Source: Nymphaea colorata (lineage: Eukaryota > Streptophyta > Magnoliopsida > Nymphaeales > Nymphaeaceae). Taken from it: a DNA stretch of 64,000 nt. The notes beneath the pieces are model-generated. The model worked only from the letters and a program-made list of their open reading frames with translations, did no database searches and was not told the origin of the DNA. Both the position numbers and the translations under genes were made by a program. Positions 24,154 to 36,527 of this stretch are shown here, in pieces (the stretch's first letter is position 1; every line of letters begins with the position of its first letter). The stretch lies in the NCBI RefSeq assembly GCF_008831285.2, contig NC_045144.1:22213716-22277715 (forward strand), read 5' to 3'.

Positions 24154-26927
24154 TTATAGGCACCAAGTCATTAGTGTTGGAATTTGGTCAATTTTATTGG
24201 AACCAGATGAGATCAAGGGGAAGAATCCCACTTGATTTTTGCATGGGAAAGAAGTCACCATGCATGCAATGTGCACCAACTTCCCTACCAATCAATTTCT
24301 TTCTTTTGTTAAACTTGTCCCAAAACTAGGAAAGGAAGCATGCTGGTCTCCTTTCCATGTTTTCGAGGAAGGGTGTCAGCTAGAATTGAGCTGATTCTAG
24401 TAAGGTCTGTTTGTTTTTCCAAAGAAGAAATCGAATGAAGAGGAAAGCACGCCATTCATGTATGTCTCATCTTGATTAACTTGAATTTTTCAAACCTTGG
24501 AACTTAGCAATTTTCTGTTCTAAGAGAATAGGCTTCTTGGAAATTTGATTTGAAGGGCATGCCCAGCTGGGCTGCTCTTAATTTTTCAAGATTTTTATTT
24601 GGTCTCATTCATTCCAAATGAGGGGATAGGGGAGCATGTCCAAAATGGAGCGTCATTTTCATAGATGCCTCTTTAATTTTCTTTTTTTTTTCTTTTTTTT
24701 GAAAACTGGTTAACTTCATGGAGTTGGTCCATTCCAAAAATGTCAGAAGTGACTAGAGTGAGTTTGTTTGTGCGGCTCTTTTACTTGTTACATATAAGGA
24801 CAACCTATATAACTTTGATCTAGAATCAGGCAAATTAGAGGAACAAACCTAGGTTGGGGTTAGTTCTCGGGTTGCTTGGACCACATTGCAGGGGATGTGT
24901 TTTCCAAGCTCCCGAAATACGATTCCATCACTACCATCAAATAAATCCCCATCCCAACCTAATTCAACTGAGGCAAAAGTTGTGGTTCCCAATCTGGGGC
25001 AAGGTGCTTGACATTCCCTTCCAAGGTGAGCTCTTTCCTCATCACTTCTCTCTCCCTTCTTCATGCAGGAGCATGTATGCTTCAAGATCTCTCTCTATAT
25101 CATGACGTGCATAGATCATGAGCATGTGTCATTGGATTGAGAATTTGGTTTCATGAGGTTAGGACTTTTGCCTTTGTGCATTTTTTTCATTTGTAGAGAG
25201 ATCAATGTGTTTTCGTCAGGGAGATTAAGTTTGTTGATGGGTGTTTGAAGAGTTTATATGATGATTTTCTGCAAATGCTCATGTTCGTCTGTTTGGGGGC
25301 ACTTTTTTAGGCCTGCATGTTAGTGCTGTTCAATTCACCCCTTGAAAAGGATAGTAGAAGTGGTATTACTATGGAAGCATTGTTTTTTTCTCTTACAAGC
25401 AGACATTTGGTTTGATGAAATTGAATCCACTATAAGAATCGATCACATGTGGTTGTTCTTTCCAGAAGGTGAAACTTTGTCGATTCTATAAGAAAGGAAA
25501 TCAATGGAAAGAGATGGGTAAGTAGAACGTGAAGATCCAAAGCACAAGGAAAGTGGGAGGATCCCGCTGGTCAGCCAGCAGTAAAAAAACACTAACATTT
25601 TGCATCAATCATCCTAGTAATGCCCTTCTCTTTTTCCTTTTTCATTCCTGCACTAGTTTTAATCTCTATTTGTTAAATCAAATTTATGGTTTTTTTTTAT
25701 ATGGATTGAGTAATTTTGATGTTTTTCACAGTCTTTCCTACTATATATGAACGTCAATAATAATAATTATTGTGTTGGCACAACTAGTTTTTGTTGATGG
25801 CAAGTTGAAGGATAAGCTATTTCGCATCCATCTCATAAGTGTTGAAGGTGAGTGCAATTTACCTTTTTTGTGTTCGTCCAACGATTCCTAAGGTTATCTA
25901 CTCTTGTTGATTATGTCATTCAGTTTCTTTTTATTAGTGTCTGTAGTCTAAGGATCCATATAAGGCTTCATGGGCCACTAGCACTCAGAATTACCCATGA
26001 GGCTGATTAGGAATGCCTCTTTAAAACCATAAAAGGAGTAATTGACTGCCATCAGCCACTAGGTCTTATAGAGCATGTTTTTATTTCATTTTTTTCTATT
26101 TAAGGCAAAAGCTGGTAGTTGTTAAAAGTTTTATTATCTTGGTTTTTTCCTTTTTGTGGCTGTAATATAAGTATAAAGGTCATGGCACAATGATAAATTG
26201 GCATGATTTTGAAAAAAATGGATGACTACTGGTGTTTATGGAGACACTACAAGGAAGCAGTAGTAGATGTGAAGTGCAAAGGTCTGATCACTGTACATAT
26301 TTTTAAAAAATGATTGAAATCATAATAAAAACACCAAGGAAAATGCTCAACTTGTTTATTATGCATCAATAGGATACCTCATACCCAAAGGCTAGAAGCT
26401 ACCGTCCTTATTTAGAAACATACACCACAACCCTCAGTTCTTTCCTGACCAGAGAAGTTTTCAAGACTTGAGGTATGTCACATACCATATATATATATAT
26501 ATATATATATATCAGTACTTCATAATGCTTCAGCTTGCAATTTTTTTTAATGCCCACAGAACTGTTCTGTGTAAACAAGGTATGGACACCAACAAGGTAC
26601 TCTGTGTAAACATGGTTTTCCTTTGAATTGTATGAGGTAAACTTTCCTGATATATGATGGTTTTTTCTTGGTATATCTCTAACAGACTGGTATGGAAGTT
26701 CACATCTCTCTTCTAAAAGTAACCATCTTAACTGTTGCAAGTTCTGACTTTTGGATCCAATGTGATGCAAATGGAAAAATGCAGGAGTGTGACCTTCCCT
26801 ATTTAAATAATGTTCATTCTTTAGGATAAGAATGTCTTGTCTACTTTAGTGTTAAATGTGGTATTCTTCCTTTTTCATCTCTCAAATATAATGACAATGT
26901 CATGCTGTTTATATTTTATGTACATAG
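24154..26927. other. Gene-like debris without an identified gene
   Basis: Several short stretches have splice-site-like borders. At 25788-25847 an exon-like segment reads FVDGKLKDKLFRIHLISVE between a CAACTAG acceptor and a GTGAGT donor. At about 24895-25024 a Ser/Pro-rich frame lies between TTGCAG and GTGAGC. No family could be assigned and nothing joins them into a gene. They lie on the same strand as the DnaJ exons at 26928, so an old, decayed gene or a transposon-carried mosaic is possible. Confidence 0.3.
26487..26512. repeat. (TA)n microsatellite
   Basis: About 26 bp of uninterrupted AT dinucleotides. Confidence 0.95.
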
Positions 26928-27145
26928 ATTCTAGGTGTTGAAAAAACTGTATCACATTAAGGGATTAAGAAGGCATATTTTAATTTGGCATTGCATCTTC
27001 ATCTTGACAAAAATCTTGGAGATGAGGTAAGCATGATGTTCTCTAGCTAACCATTTTTGTTCCTTAAAACTTGTTTCTCATTTTTTTTTTGTATGCATGT
27101 GTTTCGCTGCAGGATGAAAAAGAAAAAATTCAGCCCTTACAAAAG
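26928..27145 (+). pseudogene. DnaJ (J-domain) gene fragment, two exons
   Basis: Exon 1 (26928-27026, 33 codons) reads ILGVEKT.., GIKKAY.NLAL.LH.DKN and GDE. Exon 2 (27113-27145) reads DEKEKIQPLQK. Together they match helices I-III of the J-domain of plant DNAJC9/DnaJ6-like proteins, including the exon junction after GDE. Splice sites are canonical: acceptor TACATAG before 26928, donor GTAAGC after 27026, acceptor CTGCAG before 27113, donor GTAACA after 27145. Two lesions show it is dead: an in-frame TAA at 26958-26960, and the essential HPD tripeptide, which activates Hsp70, changed to HLD (27000-27008). Neither the first exon nor the downstream exons were found. Retained introns mean a DNA-level copy, not a processed pseudogene. 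Confidence 0.8.
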
Positions 27146-29117
27146 GTAACAACTATTCTTGGCTATACTAAAAAAAAAAAACTCTCTCCTTAGATCTCTA
27201 TGTATATAATGTTATCTAGTTTTTATCTTTCACTTATAATGTTACCATATAATCTTTTCTTTTCTCCTTTGAAATCTTTGGTTCAAGTCAATGCCATTGT
27301 TTAGTTAAAGTCATGTTATGCTCTATGACATGGGTTGATCCTCAAAGTGTCTCTTTCTATCATTTTTCATTTCAAATATTTATCTAGTCGACAACTATAT
27401 CCATACATTCTTCTGTAATGATGTGTATATAGTAGCAGAGCCAATATAAGAAAGATGCCAATATTACTACATAGTGTATAGAATTAGGATGGTATGTTCC
27501 CTCTATTATCTTTATCCTTAACCTTCGTTCATTTTTGTTAGAAAAAATTGTTTGAATTTGAAAGCTTCCTATTTGGTGTGTGCAAGCCTTTGTGTGTGTG
27601 TGTGTGTGTTTGTCCAGTCCCATATGCAATGGAAAGAAAGTGGTTCAATGGTGATTGCTTACTATTAACATTTCTTGTAGTTATGTAATAACTCTTGAAA
27701 TTAAACATTATCAACAAGCTATTACTTATGTCTTAAGGTTTGAATTTCCTCCCATGTTAGGTCGAAGGCAAAGATTTCTTGTTGCTGAATCCCTAGAATG
27801 GTTTTCAAAAGAGAAACAAAATTTGATGTAGAAGCTCCTGTGCTAGCCAAAAGATCCATAGTGCTTAACCATAACGGAAATCCATCTTTTGTCATTTGAA
27901 CTGGGCAATCAAGGATATCAGCTCCATCGTATATAGCTTGTTGTTAAAAGTGTGTTTGTGTCTTATCATAATAAATTGATGCACACCTAGGACTGAGGTA
28001 TGGTTTGAGACCTCACTGAAGAAAACTGAAGCACCAAGTTTGAAATGTTAGGCATGTAATGAGATGACAACTCAGCAAAGACAACATGGCATATCAAAAA
28101 ATGACAAAAAAAATATTATCTGCTGGTATTAGATTATATTCATAAGTTCATACAACTTACATAATTAAGCCCTTTTGGCAAAATTTATTATGCTCCCATA
28201 TACTGAATCTAGTAAACTGGAAGAAGCTGGAGAGCTTAACAGGCTTTCAACCAATAATCTAAAACCATAAGAAACTGCTTATGAAGGGAACTACATATTA
28301 TACACCAAGAAGAACTATGCCTATTTGCTATGACGACATCACAAGTATGAGTTGAGACTTTCCATGGCATGTGTACCAAAAGGTAAGCACAAACACATGT
28401 ACATAATATATACACAAGGTGAGTGGCACTTGAGAACTTTTTGTCCTAAGCATGTCCTAGCACCTCAAAGAATAATATTTTTGTTTATTGATTAAGACAT
28501 TTCTTCCTTAGATGAGCTTTAGATTCACTGGAAGCCAATAGATCAACTTGCACCAAAAGTTTCATGAAATAGAAGTGAAGGTTCCTTTTCATTGACAGTT
28601 TGATCTTAACCATGTTTTACTTTAAATCATAATGATATTATGAATGGTAGATTGTACAAGTGTAGGTATCATTTTGTAGCCTTGTAGGTAAAGCAACTAT
28701 GTCCGCAAAAGTTTACGACTCTTCTATCCCACAAACTATTCACGCTTGGCTCTTCACAAATTTTTATAGAAGATGATAAAATCACACAGACCCATGTCGT
28801 GTTATCTGGAAAATAATCGACAAAAATGGTCTCTTATTCATAAAATAAAGAAACACTATCATCATCATAACCAGGTGGAAAATTACGATAAGTAAAGAAG
28901 TTACGTAAAACACATATATTGCAGTATTTATCTTACAACATTGAATAATTTGCACAACTGAAGGCAATTCCCAACCTTAAATTGAGGTTTTTGATTTTAC
29001 CAAAACTTCCAAAAACAGTTTTTGCAAATACTGTGAAAACGAGTTAAGAAAATGCTATAACAGGGAAATCTAATAGTACACCATCAATAGAGAAATTTGT
29101 ACCATTGACGTAGGAAA
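27146..29117. other. AT-rich non-coding DNA
   Basis: No further J-domain exons or other proteins were recognised. A (TG)n run lies at about 27592-27610. Confidence 0.4.
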
Positions 29118-31501
29118 GTGTTAACACCTGAAATTTTTTGTTCAACTTCAGGAGGCAATTCCAAAAACATATGAAGAACACAAATGATTGTGAAAATGCT
29201 TAATTTCAAATTGAATTTTCAACCCAAACTCAATTAGGTTTGAATCTTGAATTTAACTCATAGCACAAATCCTAATGCAAAACTACGAGTCCAAATCTCA
29301 TTCCAGTGCACAATATTGGCTCTAAATTAGGTTTGCAACCCAAATCCATTTGCAATTGTCATTTTGAATCCAAATCATACTATGAATTCAAATATGAATC
29401 ACAAATCCAAAATAGTATCCAACAAGATATAAAAAATGTCATCTGCGACCCATGTGTGGGCCCCACATAGCCTGCACGGCTGAGTCTCACCCAATGGTGA
29501 GGCCAACCCTAGGAGGCTAAAACAAACTTGAACCTATTGAACCTGTCAATCAATCTAGTCATGGACCAAATACCCTTTTACTAAACCCTACATACCTTTG
29601 ACTAAGCTTAGTCAAAACACAATCCAAATTGGAATTAGCAAAAAACATAATTGAATGTTGTCAAGTGTCAAAATCATCAAACTGCATTGGATTTAGTTGA
29701 AGTCAAAGCGTGAATTGGACATTGACCATGATCAAACCATCCAATCAATTCAATTTTATGACAAAATTGTCTCTATGAATCAAGCTCAAATGATAAAGTC
29801 CTAATTTACGGTTTTAAGCAAATCAATTACATGTTTGAACTTGTAAGTCATACGATTCTATACAATCATACAATCTCAATTAGGGTTTTGACCAAGGTAA
29901 ACTCATTTTCACTCAAATTTGGATAAAGATGTCTTTTATAATTCAATTTGACATAATCAATTTAAAAATGAATTGAATTGTTGAGTAGATAAGGGAAGTC
30001 TACAATTCAATGCAATTTAAATATACGTCTCTAGGTCAAAGCCTAGCAGACCCAAGTCAAACTGGAACACACCCAAGAGAGAGTGTGTTCAAAGTCAAAG
30101 TGAAAGCTTTTCTCGTCAAAGTTTTAATTATAATTTGAAACTACGTTTAAACCCAAAGTTTTAAATTAAAATCACAATTTTGTTTGGTGAAAGTCATGTT
30201 AGACTTGACCTAAACCAAACCTACCTAGCTCATGCATGTGGACTAGGTGAGACCATTATCGAAATAAAAAAAAGTACTAAAATTTCTTGGGAATTAACAT
30301 GGGAGATGTGGCAGCCACAATCACCCAAGTAGTGATGACAATCTTTCCACCTAGGCGACCAACCATTGGTTGGTCCATGCCACCTCACAAGGGTGGACCA
30401 GCCCAAAGATGTCACACCAAAAGAATGTCTCCCAAGGAGGGGGATTTTCTTTTCAAAAACTTTTGAAAAAAGCAAAAAAAAAAGAAAAGAGGGGGTGTAA
30501 CCCATCCTTGCTCCTCCATTGTAGGCAAATCAAAGTCAAAATGAAAAAGAAGAAGAAAAATCCTTTTTAACCCCCTTGAGGTCCCGGGGGGGGGGGAGGT
30601 GATTTTCTTTTTATAATACTAGTGCTCTCTCCTTCCCTTCCCCCTTCGTCGCAGCCAAGAGGAGGAAGAAGAAGAAGGAGCCAATGAGAGGAGGAGCTGC
30701 CATCATCCAACCTCTCTCTCTCTCATTTTCCCATTTGATTGCTCCTAGTCTTGCTAATTTAGTGTACTTCATTGGACTCTTGCTTAGGATTTCTAGTACA
30801 AGGAAATCATCTTTGTACCCCTTTTTAAGGAAGAAGACCTTCTTCTTCTAACTTTGCTAAACTCGAATCTAAGCTTTGATTTGTACTTAGGATTGCTTGA
30901 TTTAGAGAACTAGAAAAGAGAAGTTCCAAACACCAAAGCCAACCACAAGGTAGGGGTGATTCTAGCTTGTTCTTCATCCATGTTTGCTTATTTCTATTTC
31001 TTTTCAAGTTCAATATTTATGGGAGGGTTTCATTTTAAGTTCTTATTCATGGCTGGGAATAATGTACTGTTAAGGTGTGCTACGTTCCAATGTACATTTT
31101 AATGCATTTTTCATGTATCAATCAGGTTTTATAAAAAAAAGAACCCATGGATCTATCTTCTAAAAGGGCCCCAAGGCCCCGCTCCTTTCAAAAATAGCTT
31201 GCCTAAACCCATTTTCAACTCCTCACCATGAGAGGATTCTACAGTGAGAGTGTGATTTATATTTTCTGCAATATATAATCTAATCTTCTATTAAGGATGG
31301 ATGCAATATCATGAATGTGATCCACCCTCACATGGAAAAAAACTTAGAGAAACTTGCTTGAGCATTCTCTTAATTTCCTCTATTTTGAGTCGTGCATTCA
31401 TTATCTAATTGATTAAGGGTGGTGGTGGATCATCATGGTTTGTGTGCTAAGAGGTTCTCTTTCTTATTTTTCATTATAAGAGGCAAAACATGTGCGTTTT
31501 G

Positions 31502-31540
<39 letters not shown>

Positions 31541-33600
31541 CATCTTATTGAATCTCATTTTTTCTCTTTAAAATAAGGTCAGAACTTGTTTTCAAACTGG
31601 TTTAAAGAAAGTAAATCTTCATTTTGGTCTTCGTAGTTCAAAACTACAAGATTATTTAATATTTTATCTCAAAACCTTGCCTATTCCAGCAATACATGTG
31701 TAAAAGTGCATGCATGTTGCTAAATTCAAACCTTAATGCCATGAAATTTAGCTTAAAACGTCATAGTTTAGAGCTACTGCAAAGTTAATTCAGCTACGAC
31801 TTTGCTATTTTCTATAGAACTAGAGAAAGTTTTAATCTCATTCAAACCAGCACATTAAAATAAAAATTTTAAAGTTGTTGGTTTCATTCATACATTTCTA
31901 GATTTGCATGGGATTAATCAATATCTCAAAGTATTCCAAAATTATATTCAAAACCTAATTTTCATTTTTACCAAAATAGAATATCAAATGTGTGGAAATC
32001 ATCCATAGAATGGATGAATCTTTTAGCAACAACATCTAAAACTGATTTCGCTTTTAGAAAATAAAGTTTCCAAACCTTTATGTCTAAGCCCAATGTGAAT
32101 GCCCAACATGAATGAGAGCATGCCGTCAAGAGGAACATCCCTCGTGCTGATCTAAAGGCTTAACTTATAGAAAGGCAAGCAAAATTTCAATAATTTGTCA
32201 TCATTTTCTAAGGAACAAGCTCTCTAAAAATCGATATTTCTGATTTTCAGCTACATAAATCAGTATGAAACCTGATTTTATGGCTATTTTAAAATAAAAG
32301 TTGATGTTATTGACATCTCCCATATATTTTAAAAGTTGATTTCAATATCATTTACATGATTTTCATAATTTTGATGATTTGATCTCAAGTCTCAAGCTTG
32401 TGGACTGCCTCCCTAACTCTTGTGCTGAATAATATATCAAGCACACTTAGAGAAAGTCTTACATTCCAACCAAAAATCAATCTTTATATGTGTGGATTAT
32501 GAAATAAATATTTACATTGAATGAATGTTGAGAGATTATGAGAGAAAAGAATGAATGTCTCATATAGTTTATCTTCTTCTATCGTGCATTCACACACCAA
32601 AATCAATTGCACACAAGAACATTCTCAAGAAATTAAGTATTTATATTTCAAAATACAAAAAAGTGGCCAAATCATATTGTAATAAGAATGTGAAAATCTC
32701 ACCTAGTTTCAAAAGAAGACAGAAGAATCATATCATAATTTGACCAAAATATGTTTGAAAACAATATATTGTCTAACATTTTGGAAACTACATTTCATCA
32801 TAAGAGTGAGTTTATTTGGTACCTAACTCTTCCCTAAAAAGAAATTCACTTTAAATCATGTTCATATCTGATACCAAATCATGTGATTTGGCAGAAAAGG
32901 ATTTCAAATTAATCTGTTTGCTAAGAAAACTTAGCTGTCTTTTGTCTGAAATCAATACATTTGCTACATGAACCTAGCCATTTTCCCAAAAACTTGATCA
33001 CAAGTTGATCTTAATTCAGTTCAAAACCATGCAATGATCTTGAGTTCACAACAAATAACTAGATCTCCACCTCTAAAACCTCAAATTTTCAAATAATTTT
33101 ACAATTTATTATATAATATTTAATTCAAAATTACCAAATTATGAAGAAAAGGTCTAAACTCTTGGGTCAAAACCACATTCCAAGTCAATTTTCAATACCA
33201 TTGCCGTCTGATGACACATTTTTGTAATAAAAAAAATGGTCTCCAATTTGAACATTGTTCAACTTTTCAATTTTGTTACAATTTACCCAATTTCCCAAAT
33301 AAACTAGTTGAATTTCAAATAGTTTACCAAAATAAGTAAATTTTTCGAAAAAATTGTCCAAATTCTGTTCCAATTTACTTAAAAACAAGTTTAGAAATCA
33401 CTTGTTCAAAACCAAGTTCAAAATGAAATTTCAATTTCAATTTCAATTTCAATTCTCTACGCACAAACTTAACAGATTGTGCAAATGACTTGCACATGAT
33501 CCGGGAAATACTTAGCCTCTGATCCAATTACCCCTGCTAAGACGACAAGAATGGTTGGACATCGTACCGGTGGGCAGGTCCCTTTCTCTTAAGATTTTCT
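29118..33600 (+). repeat. Long LTR-like/leader block (family D)
   Basis: Starts TGTTAACACCTGAAATTTTT, closely resembling the minus-strand start TGTAATCACCCCAAATTTTT at 53205. A GATCCAAAT-rich U3-like part follows, then a TATA-like TATAATA at 30612-30618 next to a run of about 12 G, then a CT-rich leader with AGGAGGAAG tracts. It ends near the conserved block at 33517. This layout mirrors 53205 to 50200 on the other strand. No gag or pol is seen, so it is either a very long LTR or a non-autonomous derivative. The ends are inferred. Confidence 0.45.
31505..31540. repeat. (TA)n microsatellite
   Basis: About 36 bp of uninterrupted AT dinucleotides. Confidence 0.95.
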
Positions 33601-33649
33601 CAAGACCCAATTTGAAATTTTGCTGCTTTGTGTAACTCCCCACACTCAA

Positions 33650-34219
33650 TCAACACCTTAAGGACAGGAGGGGTGCTAACCAACAAGCATTCAACCATAG
33701 GATTGTNNNNNNNNNNNNNNNNNNNNNNNNNNNNNNNNNNNNNNNNNNNNNNNNNNNNNNNNNNNNNNNNNNNNNNNNNNNNNNNNNNNNNNNNNNNNNN
33801 NNNNNNTAGTGACGAGCATTAGCAAAAATCCATGTGGGTACAATCACAAGCAGAACAAAACCAATCTTCATAAGGCAGTCTACAAAGACCAAGGGTAACC
33901 TATAGTGAAGCCTCCTAAGATATCCTAGATCGGCACTACAGCAGCATGTTCCAACCACCCAACCTTAGCCCAAGTGATAGACTGTCACCTCTAGGCACCA
34001 GGTTGAGGAACCAAGAGACGCCTCGCTCTCCACCAATATAGAAACAAAATTTTGGGCCCTAGTGTCACCCAATACAATGTGGGCAGTATACACAGAGGAA
34101 TGAGCAGCCACAGTGAGCTCATGCCACATAACCTCAAGTGACAAACCAGCCACCAGACTTTGCTTGCAATCACGTGTCATAGCATAAGACATATTTGGTG
34201 TTCTTTTGTATATCAACAA
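33650..34219 (-). other. Decayed open frame across the assembly gap, unidentified
   Basis: On the minus strand two open segments share one frame and are separated by a single TAG at 33965-33967. Upstream reads EVMWHELTVAAHSSVYTAH and GDTRAQNFVSILVES. Downstream reads RLPLVFVDCLMKIGFVLLV, which would be a membrane-spanning segment. The frame then runs into the run of N. I do not recognise the family. It may be a former gene or chance. Confidence 0.25.
33707..33806. other. Assembly gap of exactly 100 N
   Basis: One hundred N bases, the usual placeholder for a gap of unknown size. Nothing can be said about the missing DNA, and distances across it are unreliable. Confidence 0.98.
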
Positions 34220-34579
34220 AGGATTTTCATATCAAACCATATTCAAGTAATTCCTCATGAAACCTAGCCTTGAGCATAATTTTCAAGACCAATAAGTTCA
34301 AATACCTAAAAATACATTACTATACAAAATTTGGATCACTCTAATCAGATTGGTTTCCAATGGCCATTATTGGTAAGCATATCTCCAGGGAGAACATCTT
34401 TCCAATTCTATTTCATTTATCCAATTCTATTTCATTTACACCAGCAATATAACACTTTCCTGAACACTATTGTAAATGTTCAAATATGTCCATAAGATTG
34501 TCCATGTGTCCCCAAATATACGTATGTATGAGCAGCATTATCTCAACTTTAACGTGCACAAATAGCTGCTAGGGATATA

Positions 34580-35014
34580 CATGTATGACAATCTTATGGA
34601 CATAGTTGTCATATATATTCAAGCAAGAACAATATTATCTCATTTTTTGTATATCCATATGGTTGTCATATATATTCATTCATGTAAAAACAATATTATC
34701 TCATCTTTGATATATTTATATGATTGTTATAAATATTCAAGAAAAAAACAATATTATTTCATCTATGATGAATCCATATGATTGTCATATATTTGTATGT
34801 AAACAACAACATTATCTCATCTATGATATATTCATATGATTGTCATGTACATATGCGTAACAACATTATCTCATATATGACATATCCATATGATTGTCAT
34901 ATATATTGTTTAATTATAATATTGTCTCATCCATGATATATCCATATGATTGTCATATATATTTGTTTAATTATAATATTGTCTCATCCATGATATATCC
35001 ATATGATTGTCATA
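34580..35014 (+). repeat. 57 bp minisatellite, about eight units
   Basis: The anchor (A)TTGTCATAT recurs at 34606, 34663, 34724, 34782, 34840, 34894, 34950 and 35008, a period of 54-61 bp. Each unit contains ATTATCTCAT and GATATATCCATATGATTG. The last two units are almost identical; earlier ones are more diverged. One isolated unit lies at 35318-35370, beyond the 232 bp repeat copy. Short open frames in it are spurious. Confidence 0.9.
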
Positions 35015-35246
35015 GCTGTTTACTCTTGCTTAATAAGCCCTTTTTGATGGCCCCAAAATTTCCATATGAATTTACTGTTACCCAAAAGAAAAAGGGTGAC
35101 ACTTTTGCTTCTCCTACCCTCGTTCAATATCTCATTTATTCTTTCTAATAGTCTTAACATTCTACTCAACTACACCCCTCTAATGTTAATTACAGATTTA
35201 ATATTTAGTTTGATTGGTCCTAGTGCTTTACATAGGTAATGACATG
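35015..35246 (+). repeat. 232 bp direct repeat, copy 1
   Basis: Near-identical to 36297-36527, with one substitution (GGTAAT against GATAAT near the end) and one 1 bp indel. It sits directly at the end of the minisatellite, which appears to resume at 35318. No inverted termini. If read as an LTR, no 5 bp target duplication fits. Confidence 0.92.
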
Positions 35247-35521
35247 CCATATGAGAACCATATGCATATATCAGAGATAATATAAAACTGTTCTTACATA
35301 TATATATATATATATATAATGACAATATTATCTTATCATTGATGTATCCTTATGATTGACATGTATAGAAATATACACAAATAAGATCTTCTCGTTCTGT
35401 TTTCCTTAAAGTTAGTAGACATGCCTCTATGCTCTACATCATTTTTAATGTGACTTTGATACAAATAACATCATTCCTTACTCAACAAAGAACACATGCT
35501 TAATTTTACATATTATTGAAA

Positions 35522-35604
<83 letters not shown>

Positions 35605-36296
35605 TTGCGCACATATATATTGACATATCATTATATACATTTAAATATAGTAAATATCTAAGAACTACATGCTGAACTTAGGTCTAAATATTTCCATACC
35701 TGAAAAATACGAGGTTTGTTCACTCAATCTGCTTGTGGATCTATGTATTCCATACACAGCTTACCAACACTCTAGTCTATGATAGTTGCTGTACTAGCTC
35801 TCTTTCGACACCCTTGCGACATATTATGTGTATATTTATGATCTGATCATAACATACTTATTTACAATTGCATAGATGTCCAAACATGAGCCTGTTTTTG
35901 TTTCTAAATACGTACTTGAAAAATTTATAGATAGAGACAAACCTGAGTAACTATGACTGGTCAGTTTCTTCTTCTTCCTTGTACTACTCATACATAATCA
36001 TAGACATTCAGATTACCACATAGCCCTTTGCACATAACCATATTTATGCGTTCATGATTGTCAATCCAAATTGAGTAGAACATTTACCGGAACAGAGATG
36101 ATTTGAATCTAAATCAGCAACCCACTAGTTTCTTTCTCTAACTCTTGTGGTTGAGATGGTAAGGGAACAAGTCATTATCCTCAATGTAGACTTCAACCTG
36201 AGATGCAGCAAGAAAATGGTAGTTATTTCATTCTCTCTCCAATCCTTTTACTACAGAAGCTTTTCTCACTATGATACAGCTAGTAGAAGCTAAAAT
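35247..36296. other. Spacer between the 232 bp repeats
   Basis: AT-rich, with one stray minisatellite unit (35318-35370) and a long TA microsatellite. No coding sequence, primer-binding site or polypurine tract is seen. Confidence 0.5.
35521..35600. repeat. (TA)n microsatellite
   Basis: About 80 bp of TA with one TATTATA interruption, a likely weak point for assembly. Confidence 0.95.
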
Positions 36297-36527
36297 GCTG
36301 TTTACTCTTGCTTAATAAGCCCTTTTTGATGGCCCCAAAATTTCCATATGAATTTACTGTTACCCAAAAGAAAAAGGGTGACACTTTTGCTTCTCTACCC
36401 TCGTTCAATATCTCATTTATTCTTTCTAATAGTCTTAACATTCTACTCAACTACACCCCTCTAATGTTAATTACAGATTTAATATTTAGTTTGATTGGTC
36501 CTAGTGCTTTACATAGATAATGACATG
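36297..36527 (+). repeat. 232 bp direct repeat, copy 2
   Basis: Second copy, 1282 bp downstream of the first and more than 99 percent identical. Flanks differ (AAAAT before, GATATG after). Confidence 0.92.

Noticed and set aside
35015-36527. 232 bp repeats as LTRs of a small TRIM element
   Set aside because: TG...CA ends can be drawn, but flanks ATAGC and TGGAT do not match, and no PBS or PPT lies in the spacer despite near-identical repeats.
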